Part shown: piece after piece, positions 13,458-25,400 of the stretch
How the letters are laid out: every line of letters starts with the position of its first letter
How positions within the stretch are numbered: the stretch's first letter is position 1
Origin: Parus major
Taxonomy: Eukaryota > Chordata > Aves > Passeriformes > Paridae
Length of the DNA: 64,000 nt
Assembly: GCF_001522545.3 (NCBI RefSeq)
Contig: NC_031776.1
Location: 28,283,634-28,347,633 of the forward strand
Reading direction: 5' to 3'
Program-made: the position numbers and the translations under genes
Notes under the pieces: generated by a model
The model's input: the letters and a program-made list of their open reading frames with translations, nothing else
Told to the model about the DNA's origin: nothing
Database searches by the model: none

Positions 13458-15356
13458 CCTCATTTCAAAACAAAAGGAAAATCATTATAGATTATAAAAA
13501 AGCTCACATGGCTTAAAAAAAACAGTAAGGCCTTTCCATAATTACAGTAGTCAAGTTGAAACCTTGATATACAACAAGGCATCTGATGCTCAGAGCAGAG
13601 TCCCAAACTCACCTTCAGGGAACCTGCTGCTTCATGAAAGCCCCAGCATGTGGAGGCACAGCTTGGCTCTCACGGGAGGAAAGCAGCACATTACCACTCA
13701 CAGGAGCAATCCCCACCCACATTTCTTTCCTTCAGCCACTAAATGTGAAGATGATAAATTCCTGCCCACCTAATTTCACCCATTTTCTTTAGAGTGCTAC
13801 CAAAGACACAACCATTTTTGACGTGACACCATGATCTTTAGCTGTACAACTGCTTGTTTTCTGTCTTCCTGTGGGAAAGGTTTCCTTGATGTGCCAAGCC
13901 CTGCATTCCTGTAGTGTCTGTACCCATGGGGTCTCCAATGCTCCCCAGACTGCAGACTCGTGGTGCTAAAACAAGGCTTCCTGCCACTCAGCATTAACTA
14001 CACCAGAGCTAATGCTGCAGGGATGGTCAGCACATCCCTTTCCAAGCATTGCCCAGGAAGGTTGTTGTACTCTTAGCTTGTAATGGAGCAAGGAAATCAG
14101 CCTTGTGCAATGCATTTCTCCCTGCAGCTACAAGGGAAGGACCAGGTGCCTGTGCTTACCAGGTGATGGAAGGAGCTGCTTCCTGCTGTGGTGGTGGAGG
14201 CGTCAGTGAAGAAGGTGGTAGAGTTTCACCAGCAGCAGCACGTGGAGCCCAAAGACCAGAAACCTCTGGAGCAGTGTGCTCTGCAGAGGATTTCCTCCAC
14301 TGCCAGGTCTCAAGAGCAGCAGTGGCCATCCAGTGCTGATGCTAGACCAAGGGGGAACCAAGGGCCCATCACATCCCAGTTTTGGGGACAAGCAGGGGCC
14401 ACGGTGTTGAAGAGGCTATCACTCTCCACCAAAGCATCTGGTTTCAACCAGTGCAACTCCTCAGCAAGTGAGATACACAGCCAAGGACCTTCCCCACCCT
14501 CCCTCTCTCGATCTGCTAATTCATGTCTTATTTTAAGATGGGAAGTAAATTGTTTAGTAGCCAACAAAGGAGCTACCTAGGAATTTCTGCCTATTAGCCT
14601 CTTCATGCCATGCTCAGCAGTTTTCTTTTGTTCAAGATACAGAGAAATGCAGGGCTGAGCAATCCTTGACTCGGGAGGAAAGGGACCATGCATGTGACCC
14701 AACTTTGTGAAATACAAGATTTTACAGTAATGGCATGATGGCTGGGTATGAAACTGTAACACAGCACCAAGAAGCTTGCCAGCAGTGGGGCAGCACCAAG
14801 GAATGTTTGAAGTTTGCACAACAGGGGTATTTGCCAAGGTTAAGGATGCTACAAGCACAGGGAGGGCTCTCTGGAGCCACTGGCCCCAGGGAAGCTGGGG
14901 AAGCTTCAACAGGGACCCAAAATCCACACAGCAGATTCAGATTCTTTGGAAACCAGAAGCAAGAGGCAGGCAGGAAGGAATCCTGGAAAGGTGTGTCCAA
15001 CACTGAATGACTGATTTGAGGTGGCTTTGAGCTGGTCACACAAACACAACTTCCCTCTTGCCTCTATTGAGATAATTAAGGTTAAAAGCACTTAGTCAAA
15101 GACCTGCAACCTTGAAAAGTGAATACTCTTTCTGCAGTGTGCCAAGGTGGCTCTTTTCTCCAGGTCAGCAGAAAGCCTCCTGTGCCTTCCTCTGTGAGAA
15201 AACTGAAAGAGCCAAACTGCAGCTGGCCAGACCATGGGATGGGACCCACCCCACCCAGTAACACCAGGGCACTTAGCACTGGCAAGTGGAATGGTGCTCA
15301 AAGCCATTGAGCATGCCCACAGAAAGGATGGAGAGGAGTTCCTGGTGTCTCAGGCT

Positions 15357-15362
15357 TTTATT
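15357..15362 (-). terminator. Candidate SLC12A8 poly(A) signal (AATAAA)
   Basis: AATAAA on the minus strand in the context GTGCAATAAAAGCC, about 920 bases after the stop codon. It is the first canonical hexamer I noticed downstream of the gene. Transcript data would be needed to confirm that it is used. Confidence 0.35.
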
Positions 15363-16267
15363 GCACAGAAGGAGAAATAAATAATCCAAAGGCTGAAATT
15401 ATCAGAGATTAAACAAAGTGAAAGGCAGTGATTTCCCCCTCCTCATAATGTCAGAAAGGATGTGTGGTGCTGGGGCTAAACTTATTTTGCTAAAGCAACT
15501 CTGAACCATCTGTCCCTTCAGCCAGGAAATGCTCTAAGTGTGCCCAGCTATTTTGTCAGGTCTCAGTTCTCACATCAGAAAGGATGTGGGATATAACTAT
15601 GAACAGCTTCTAAGACATAATTTCACAGTTTTACAGAAGAGGTCATTATCCCGCATTATCGCATTTAAATGTGCGATTTCAGTTGTGAATATACTTCATA
15701 ATCTTCTCATACTTGCCACTGATTCTGCCCTATTGTCTAATGTCTTAAAATACTTTCTAAGACCTTGGCAATTGAAATGCTGAGGTAGAAAATTACTGTA
15801 TTAGAAGCAGGGAAATTCATGCCTGGAGGAGAAGTGAATTGACCTGGAAGGTCGCATCCACCCGTGGCACAGCTGGGATTGGGGCACCAGCTCCTGCTGT
15901 CAGCGTCACTGCTCCCAGGCAGAGTGTCCCCAGTCACCCAGAGGACATCTGAAATGGGGTGTTTCAAGCTTTTAGAGCAGCAGCAGTTTTTAGACCTCAA
16001 TAGGGCTTATAATTGAATTCTTTAAAAAGGTTATACTGTCTTCAGTAACTCATCACTTCCCTGGACTGGCCCTTTCATTTCCATTTCTTCCCCTCAGTTT
16101 GGGTAAGGTTTGAAGCCCATCAATGTTGTAGTTGGCATAAACAAACAAGCCTCAAATACATCAATAGTTATTCACATCATTTGTGCGTATATTCAAGTAT
16201 TTCAAAAGGCACCCATGGCAGCCATTAGCACTTCTAAATGCTTTTTGAAGTAATGGATTGATTTTTT

Positions 16268-16280
16268 GTGTGTGTGTGTG
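16268..16280. repeat. Short (TG)n dinucleotide run in the SLC12A8 3' UTR
   Basis: About six and a half TG units on the plus strand, five bases beyond the SLC12A8 stop. In the transcript this is a CA-rich stretch immediately after the coding region. Confidence 0.8.
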
Positions 16281-16284
16281 TCCT

Positions 16285-16450
16285 TCACTGGAACTGGCTC
16301 CCAAATTCCTCTCTGCTGATGAGGGAGGACTGGTGGTAGCGGTCCCGTGAGGCGAAGTCTGCGTTCTCCTCGGTGAGCTGCCTGGTCTCCATGCCAACTG
16401 TGGCAAAGGACGGTGTCACCACGATCTGCTCCTTGGGAGCTGGCCTTCTC
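16285..16450 (-). CDS. SLC12A8: SLC12A8 last coding exon (C-terminal tail and stop)
   Basis: The acceptor is CTGTTTGCAG before 16450. After one base the frame reads [20 protein letters not shown], then [20 protein letters not shown] and a short end to TGA at 16287-16285. The segments EQI..TPS.A.V.MET.QLT.ENADFA.RDRYH match the conserved C-terminal tail of SLC12A8 very closely, which fixes the frame. The tail follows the last membrane hairpin and is hydrophilic. A (TG) run lies directly after the stop in the 3' untranslated region. Confidence 0.94.
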
Positions 16451-19400
16451 CTGCAAACAGAGAAGCAGAGGTGCCTGCATCACCCCTTGTTTGTTATCCA
16501 TTACCAGCCGTGCTCTCAGCTGTGCAGACAAGGCAGGGTGATTCCAGAGGAGGCTCAATCCTTCTCGGTGCCCTTTGGAGGCACAGAGCTGACCTGAAAG
16601 CATTTATATTAGGAGACACACAAAAATGCACTCCCTTTCCCCAAATAAGCACTGCAAATATATCTTTTCATAACAAATGGGTTTCCTCTTTGGATATTGG
16701 CTATGTCAACACTTTCCACGCTGAGCAAGAGAAGAAGGAATAGAAAAACCATTTCTAATGAAAAATATCCCATTTATGGTTTCCTAAGCAATAGAAAAAA
16801 TACAATCATTTTTGCAACATTTAAATAAAACAGGGTATTTTCCTACAATCTCTTCATCCCAGAAGCTGATTTTAAGAAAACTTTGTTGGCATTTTTAAAT
16901 CAAAACTGTAAGACAAATATAGCACTAAGACCTCATCAAGCACCTAAGAGCCTTAAAGGTGTCAAGAGCCCTGGGCTGCCTCCAACTCCCTTGCAGCCTA
17001 ATGGGATTTATTCTTTTTCACCAATTCATTAAAATATCTTGACTGGATTTCAGGAAAACAGGTCTTAGAAAAAACCTCTAAATTACTTCAATGCAATTTC
17101 TTGCAGCACAACGTAGATGGCCTTCAAGATTACCCACCCAACTACCAAGCAGAGCCCAAGGTGTTTGTGGCAGTAAGAGCAGGAGCCCTGGCACTAGGAT
17201 AAGATGGCCAAGCTGGCTGGCTGAACCACAGATTGCACTCTTTGAGGGGAAAAAATCAGGATAATTTTCTACCTTGGGCATTCACCAGATCTCCCCTCAG
17301 CCTTCCCTGGCAGGGTCTTTGCTTATTGATTGCACTGACCAAAGAACCCTGTTCCCAGTCTCAACTCCTCACCCTTGGCTTGGGCTCATGTCACCAGATT
17401 TTGTGCAAGGGGACAGGGAACACTCCCATGCTCCGAATGATGTAAGCAGAAAACATACATGGTGGTGCTACCCACTCCCTCTGCCCCTTGGGCTGCGCTA
17501 TGATCTGAGAAGTGCTTGTTAGACTCTTGACAAACCACCTAGGCTCAACTCCTCCTGAGCTTACCAGAAACACTGTCTGCTCCAGGGAGCTAATGCTAAC
17601 AGCTCCTGGTTTTCAATTAATATTCTTGGAAATTTATTTTTCTTGCATGAGTAACAGCCCACATGGAACAACAATTTTGTTACAGAACATTCAAAGAAAG
17701 TTACTGACAAAAGTGTGGCCAAGATGGAGAATGACTATGACCAAAGCCAACTCTCTTGCTACACTGTAAGCAGCAGGCCACAGTGAGACCCTTTGAGCTT
17801 TCCTGGCCACTGTGGGCTGAGACCAGCACCTCCCTCTGAGTGGGGTCTCTCAGAGCAGAGAACTCTCAAGTTTGCTGTACTTGGAGGATCATCCTAAACA
17901 CCCATAAAACATCCATAAACATAAAACATCCATAAACACCAATGACAGAACCTGGACTGATTCCCCCCCCCTCCTCAAGGTTCAACCCTTTACCTGTTGA
18001 GAAGATGCAAAGGCATCATCATCCCATAAGAATCTTTTGTTAAATGGTACAAATTAAGTGCAGTTATGTCTAAGACCTATAATGGGGACTTCAGAGAGAT
18101 CCCTCAACCCTGGCTTCTCTCCCCAGCCACCTCTGCTACCAAAAGCATGTGGCCATGTTAAAGGAGCTGTGGACAGAGACAGGACTGGCAAGACAGACCA
18201 ATGTGCTTAATTTCCTGGACTTTCATTTATTTTGAAGGAGACAGCAAATTGGCACATACAATGCATGGCAGCTCATGTTGCACACTCCTTGCTATGGCCT
18301 TCACTCACCCCAACGAAAAACAAACCCTACAGACTCAGAAACTTAGAGCCCACTGCTCAGAGGCAGAGGTGCTCATAAACTGCTATAGAAACGCAACATG
18401 ATGGAATTAATAATTAATAGCATCAAATAAGTTCAACAAAATTAGTTAATAACCAACCAGAAAAACCCCTCAAGGTCTTCTGGGAATCAAAACCCCAGAC
18501 AATGCTACTGCAGTCCCATGCAAACTCAATACTGAATGGTTCCTTTGCCAAAGACCTTGTTTATCATATTTGCCCTGAAGTTATTACAGCTTCCCTGCCC
18601 CAGATTTCCTCTGTGAAACCTGAACACAGCTGCCATGTGTGCCTGTTCCAGCACTACCAGAAGAATTTGCTTTCGGTGAATGATGGGTAGAAGAGAAGGA
18701 GTCTCCAATTTCTCATTTTCAGATTTCCCTGTTCAACCTGAGCCATAAATTTTGAGCACAGACCTTTGGGATAAGATAAAGCTGCAGGCACCAAGATATG
18801 GTTATCAGCTGACATTCCTACACACAAAGCAGAGGAGACTCCTGCTTCCCCACATCCACAGCCAGCCATATGCCAGGTTAATGAGAGAAAACTGCTCTTT
18901 TTACCATTCAGCAAGAATAACCCTGACTATGCAAGAAGGGGCAGAAAGACTGCTTAAGGTAATAAGCAAGTCAATTCTTCCAGCCTTCTCTATGCTCATT
19001 AGTGGGTCACGGGAGCAATGAGCAGTGTGCTGGTCATTGCCAAGTGACTGGTACCAACCTGCATGAAGTGATCAAAACCGACTTAATCCAGCCAAAGAAA
19101 CTGAAATTTGCTGCTGCTCCTATGGAGAAAAGGCACAAGAAGTCAGTATGCTGCTAATTCTCTCATAATAGCATTACACCACTGAATTTTTGCATAAAAT
19201 CTCAAACCAGCACGCTTGTTATTAGCCTGCAGTACCCAAAGATTTTGTGATAGTGAGAACATTCCTGCAGTCTTTCTACATGCTGTGGCTTTTAAACTAC
19301 TGTCCAGATATGAACCCAAATTTCCCATGGAGAACAAACAGCTTGTTAAACCCCATTAAAACATGAGCAAAGCACAGACACCCACAACAGTACCTTTCAC

Positions 19401-22400
19401 TCCCTGGACTGCAAAAAAAACACTTCCACCACAGGGGTGGGGAGACAGGAGGAACCATTCTGCCAACCTCAGCCAGGGTGGCTGTGGTCTCACCATTCAT
19501 TCCCTCTTGTCTGACCCTACGGAGAGCTGGCTCAGCTTATTACACCAGCACTGATTTATTTTCTGATTTCTCAGGAGAGTTAGTTTCCTGCACTGGGTCC
19601 TTGCAGGGGCAAGGAAGTGCCAGAGCTGGAAGCAAAAGCAGCAGGAGAAGTTTATGGTGAGGGACAGGGAGAACCAAGCCCTGTCAGCACCTGCTGGATT
19701 TAGCTTGGGCTGCTGGAGAAGAAGAGAGAGAAGGCACATGTCAACCACGGGACATTTCTCCTCCCAAGGTCTGGCTCCTAATCCAGAGCATCTCTCAGGC
19801 CAGTGTCTCCCAACCTTTCTAGACAGAAGGGCTGTCTGGTCCTTTGAAGAACAAACTCACAGATCATCAGGAGCCTTGTGACTGCAAACTGACATTCCCT
19901 CACAGAAAAGTAAAAATCAGGCTGAATTTTGAGCGTTCACTTCTAACATTTTCAATGGCATGCATTGTTTTACTGTATGCATGAGAATGCACGTGCAAAA
20001 GAAACCAAGAAAACAATGTCTAATCATGCTGCTGTTTCTCAGATCAGCTTCCAAAACCCTCTGCACACTGACACAGAAATTCTTATCAAAGTCATTTTTG
20101 GTAAATATTTCAAAAGCAGATTACAGAGATATAATACAGTGAGTACACAAAGGCAAAAAAAGACTCCAACACCTGAAAACATTTTTTATGTTTTGTTTAA
20201 TATATAGGGGCCATAAACAACTTTGTTAAAACTTATATATATTTCAAAACATACAAATTAGCAACTACTATCCACATTCTCAGCTCTTTTCAACTATCCC
20301 CTACAGATACATAGAAAAGAAGTCGCTCAGGAGTAGAAAAAGAACAACTGAGCAATGTTTGAAAGGTGGTGATTCATTTTTGGTTTCTCATCATTGGCAT
20401 TTCTGAAATCTAGCACGTACTTACCTACTGTCTAATAATCTTACACCTAAATAAACCCAGGTAGCTATTTCTGCAAATATATTGCAAATGAACTCAGGCT
20501 CTTGATTTTTCTCATCCTGGACAAAAACTCTGCACATCCAGGCATGCACTCAGCTATGCACCTCACACACCTGTGGATGGATGGATGGATGGATGGATGG
20601 ATGGATGGATGGATGGATGGATGGATGGATGGATGGATGGATGGATGGATGGGTGGATGGGTGGATGGATGGNNNNNNNNNNNNNNNNNNNNNNNNNNNN
20701 NNNNNNNTGGATGGGTGGATGGGTGGATACACTCCTGAGCAGCTGAGGATGCCCACACCATGTCCCTTCAGAGACACAGAACATTGCAAACCCCTGCAGT
20801 GGCCTTGCCAAGGAGCTGTGGGCTCTCATGAGCTGCCTCTGAATGTGCTTCACTGTTTAATTTTGAACTTGTTTAAGCCGATCATGTGCACAGATCTTTC
20901 TAATGCCCTCTGCCTAAAAGTATTTTCCCAGATTATGTTCCCAACATATTCAACATGTTTAGTTCTGGAATAAAAAGGCTCTCTTGTTCCACAGTTATGA
21001 ATGCTGAGATTTGATGAGACACTCATCATAATTCTCATTCCTTAAACTTCTTTCAGGTGGGTTTAGATTGATTAGGTTTAATAAAACTTATTTACAGAAG
21101 ATTTTTCTCATTGCTGGGATACATTTACAAACTGCCATCCCTATCAAATCTTAGTACCTGGTTTTGCCATTTAAAGCACAATATAATAAAGCAATAAGCA
21201 CCATGTTCAAACTATCAAACCAATGCTAGTTACAGTTAGAATCCAACAGAAAATTAAAGGCTCAGAGAGAAAATGTATTTAAACTTGCAATGAAACAAAT
21301 TGTCATCGTTCACTGTGTCACCTGCATATTAAACACAAGAGTCTCAATTCCTAATTAAGTTAAATTAAATTAAAGTTTAATGAATTTTTAAGCAGGTTTA
21401 ATAATAAAGAAAAAAAAAAAAAAACCTCACCAAGAGGGAGTCCTGGGCTCACTTGGCCAATGTAGAAATACAGAATAACTGCTGCTCCCAGGCTGACAAG
21501 GGTGTAGATCCACTGAATGACAAACATTATGATGAGGGACACGATTGCCTGTTGGAAAGACATGGTTTGTGGTTACCCCAGAGTCTGGGAGGTAAGACCA
21601 CGTTGAGAGTCAAAGCCCAGGTTACAGGGAGCCGTGTTTGGTCTCACTCTTAAAAGGAGGGACAGCACAGGTTACAGTGTCACCTTCAGCAGCATGGAGT
21701 AGCTCCAGTGAGCTTCCCTGAGTCCCAGAGGCAGGGTGGGTCTATGCCTGGGCTTCTCCAAGAGAAGTATCCACAGGCTCAGCAGCTCAGGAGGAGATTT
21801 GGCTCAAGCTGCATACAAACAGGGGCAGAGGTAGCATCTCCATGGGGGATGTTTGGAACAGCAAGGGGCAGCACACAAAGACAGAGCTACAATGGTCCCA
21901 GCTGACACAATCAGTGAAGCTCCAAGAGAGGAGAGAGGGGAGAGTAGTCAGGATGAATAAACACATCTGATTTTTGCTCAGGGTTTTATTTTGCACTGTC
22001 AATCCCATCCCAGCTTTGTTGCAACCTCCTCCCAAGCCTGATAATTGACAGGAAACCAAGTTTGCTTTAATGAGCACATCCATCATCTCCACAAGCAAAT
22101 TCCCCTGCAAAGGCAGAGAGCTGATGGCTCTGCCAGGACATGCACTTGGGAGCCAAGTTAGATATGACACCAGAGATGGCATCAGCACCCCTAAACAACC
22201 CCCTAAAGATGTCATCCTAAAGAGGGGCCACCACTCCCAGCCCACCCCTGGTGCTGCAGCCCAGTGGGACCCCTCACCAGGAGCTGGCTGTTGACAGCAG
22301 CAACAATGAATTTGAAAAGTAGGTGTCAAAACTCCATCTGAGTATTAAACTAACGAGCTTTAATAGGTTATTTGAGTGGGTTTGTTACATTTTATGCACA

Positions 22401-25400
22401 GCTATGAAATCCTCATCCATGCAGCAAAGCCATATGGCTCATTCATTATGTATATCTGACCCTTTCTCTGTCATCTGCCCAATAATCCATCTTCCCAAGA
22501 TGAATTTAAGTGTCTTAAACTTCTCAGCAGCTTGAGGCAGAAGCTATTCAAAAGTTATTTAAAGTAACATGGTGTAGGAATGCTCTCCTTTCCTCCCTCA
22601 AAAGATGGACTTTCATAGCCAGGCAGCTGGTATCAGGCAGTCAGCACTAATGAAACCCCACCCCAAGCTTGCAGAATCTGGCCCATTAATAAAAGCAACA
22701 CAGTTCTGAAGATGATGTCTCACTCCATCACACAGCAAGAAAAAGCAGATTGGCACACAGTGAAAAGAGGGACAGTGATTTTTTTCCCCATGCAGCCATA
22801 CATCTTTAAAGTCCTAAGACTCCAGATTTTGAATTTGTACTTTTGAGCTGGGTTGGAGCTTGTTTGTTTGTTTGGGGATTTTCCTGTTGTTATTTAATTT
22901 AACATGCCATTGGGCTTTCCCTGAATTTGAACTGCTGGATGCATGGGACCTTGAGTATTTTGTTCAGGTGACCTGGAATACAAGAATCAAAAGCCATTAT
23001 TTAGGGTACTGGAGTATTTACACTGCAATACGTGAGGAATTTCCTATTGTTTTCTACAATCCCAAACCACTGCTCAAAATAAAAGAAAATTACTTACACC
23101 AGCAAAGGAAATCCAGTGACTGAAAAATCTGGAGTAAAAGGATTCTGGTATTTGCTGAATTCCCAGTTCTGGATTTTGTTGCTTTAGAGATGATTCTAGA
23201 GAAAAAAAAAAAAAAAAATTAGAAAGGAGCTGTAATGTGGGGTTCTTCCCTCTAGTTTACATTACCAGATTGCAGGAACCAAAGCAAAAAGTCTAACTGA
23301 CAGCTGGGTATGACAGAGTTAAACCAAAACCTCTAAAATGAAAACTGAAAAGAAGTGCAAGAAAAAAACCAAAAAGTTACCAGCTTTGCTACCAGGTCCA
23401 TTAGAAGGCCACATCTGTCTATCTCTGCCTCAGCTTCACAATTTGTGAAATAAGAAAAATAATACTTTCCTCCCTCAGGGGGGTTTAGTAAGATTAACTG
23501 ACTAATGCTGATGAAACTCTACAGCACTGGGAAGGACAAACTCCATGCACACGTGCTGTATCAAATACATCACCCACTGAACAAATTCCCATCTTCACCT
23601 ATGGATGCTGAGCTACGGACTCCACCTGTGTTGTGGAGACCACTGCATTTTGATAGCCTGAGCTTTAGAGTCACACAGCTCCAACCATCCTACCTCACAC
23701 CAGGATGAAGTAAATCCCAAGATACACCTAAACCCTTTTTAATGTACAGCATTCAGCATGCCTGTGAAGAATTATGAGTATATCGTAAACAGCCCAACAC
23801 TAAATTTAGTCCTGCCTGCTTTCCTGTGATTAATCTTCTGTAGGAAATTGCATTGGAACTTCTGCTGTGATGCATTGCAATGAACTCTACCCTCACCTGG
23901 AATAAATGATATTACTGCCATGAATCAATGAATGACAGCCCCATATAAAGCTCGTTTCATGCCTGCCTTCAGGAAAGCACTGGGAGGACCAAGGTTATAA
24001 ACAATTTCCTCTGAACATGGAGATGCCCATCTCCTACAGCCCTTACCTTCTCCCCTTGGGCCAGGGAACATCATCACTTCACCAGAGAGCTGTTCTCTCT
24101 GCTCCAGCATCCTGGGTATGTGCTGGGCACCCACAGCAGGTGGGGAGCACAGACATGCATCCCACTGACCACCCTGCTCATCCACCTCCTGCTGCCCCTC
24201 ATGGGGCTCCGTGGCCTCATCCCAGCTGTTCTGAGCCAGGGGAGCATCCCCATGGAGGTCCAGGAGAAAGCTGTCTTGTAATGTCTGCTTGGCTGGCTTC
24301 TTCGCCTTCTTTCGTTTGACCTTTCGGGTTGAATTCTCAGCTTCTTCTCTTTTGCAAGTACTTGGCTCACTAAGAAATGGTTTAAAAAGCTGGTCCATGT
24401 CTTTTTTGAATTCCAGCAAGGTGCCATTTGATCTGCCTTGAATTACCCCATCTGCTGCATGGCTGGGGGGCTTGTTGAAAATTAAAGGCTGGGAAGAGTG
24501 AGCAGGTCTAGAAGTTCTCATCTGGATCTCTTCAGGTTTCTGCTGAATGTCGTGGCTCAAGGACAGTGAGAAATAGGAATAGTCCACAGCAATATATGTC
24601 AGCATGAAGTTGATGGTGACTATGGGAGCAAGAACATTCACTTGCCCAATGAAGACAAAAGCCATGGTGATGAGACTTGTTAAGCAAATCGCAGCCACTG
24701 GAGTCTTGCTGGGGCCTTTCTAGTTCATAAATAAAACAAAATTACATTTAAAATAATAATCATGAACCTTGCTGTGAGGATTCCCCACTTGCTCAGCTGC
24801 CATATGTGGTTACCTGAGTTGTCTGCAGTACCCCCCAGTAATGAAATATATGCATGCATGTGCAAACAGAGGCTCACAGGCCTTTATAAATTAAAGAACA
24901 GACTGAAAGCCAAAAGCCGTTGAGCTCCCAGTTCATCCCTAAGCCTTATTCAAGCTTTGTCTTTGGTAAATTCATCCACTCTCACTCATATCTCCATGGC
25001 AAAACAACGTCATTAAAGCAGCAATAAACCTTCAGAGAGATTTGTGGGGCTTATGGGAAGTCTGGCAATAAAACGCGTTAATTAGAGTTAACCGTTCATC
25101 TCTAATTATTCTACAGGACTCTGCATCAATGCCTACCCAAAAGGCTCCCTCATGCTGCCCTTGGAAAAGCTGAGCCTGAAGCAGAGCCAGCTGCACATCA
25201 GCAGCTTCTGGCCCTGCCCTGGCAGGCAGCCGAGCTGGGTCTGCCATGGGGTCCCCTCCCTCAACCCAGCCCAGCAGCAGGTGGGGAGCAGCAGCCAGGT
25301 GGGCAGGTGAGGAGCATGGGGGTGGCAGGCAGGCCCAGCAATGCCAGGCACGTGTCCCGAGGGCAGGCAGCCAGGAGAAACATTTCCTGCTCCTGTCCTT

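Larger units (their letters stand above)
13458..16284. other. Intergenic DNA and SLC12A8 3' UTR
   Basis: The part nearest 16285 should be the 3' UTR of SLC12A8, perhaps to about 15340 if the AATAAA at 15357-15362 is used. The rest shows no gene or repeat that I can name. Confidence 0.5.
16451..21430 (-). other. SLC12A8 introns 11-12
   Basis: Intronic sequence holding the still uncertain linker exon. It also contains a perfect 17-base direct duplication at 17903-17936 (unit CATAAAACATCCATAAA), a C-run near 17965 and the tetranucleotide array at about 20573-20729. Confidence 0.75.

Noticed and set aside
16202..16603. 133-codon minus-strand open frame overlapping the last SLC12A8 exon, with an acceptor-like CTTTCAG and donor-like CTG|GTAATG upstream
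   Set aside because: It reads the last exon in a different frame. The conserved C-terminal tail of SLC12A8 lies in the other frame, and the candidate upstream exon has the wrong length for the required phase.
18916..18948. 22-bp phase-compatible stretch behind a good pyrimidine tract considered as the linker exon
   Set aside because: The peptide has no resemblance to SLC12A8 and the donor (GTAAAA) is weaker than that at 20424. It was kept only as one of several ambiguous options.
20117..20186. Hydrophobic minus-strand stretch behind GTTTTCAG considered as the SLC12A8 linker exon
   Set aside because: No donor gives a length of 1 mod 3 while keeping the frame open, so it cannot restore the reading phase.
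20465..20973. Long open frames rich in WMDG or PSIH repeats
   Set aside because: They are translations of the TGGA tetranucleotide array and its N gap, not genes.
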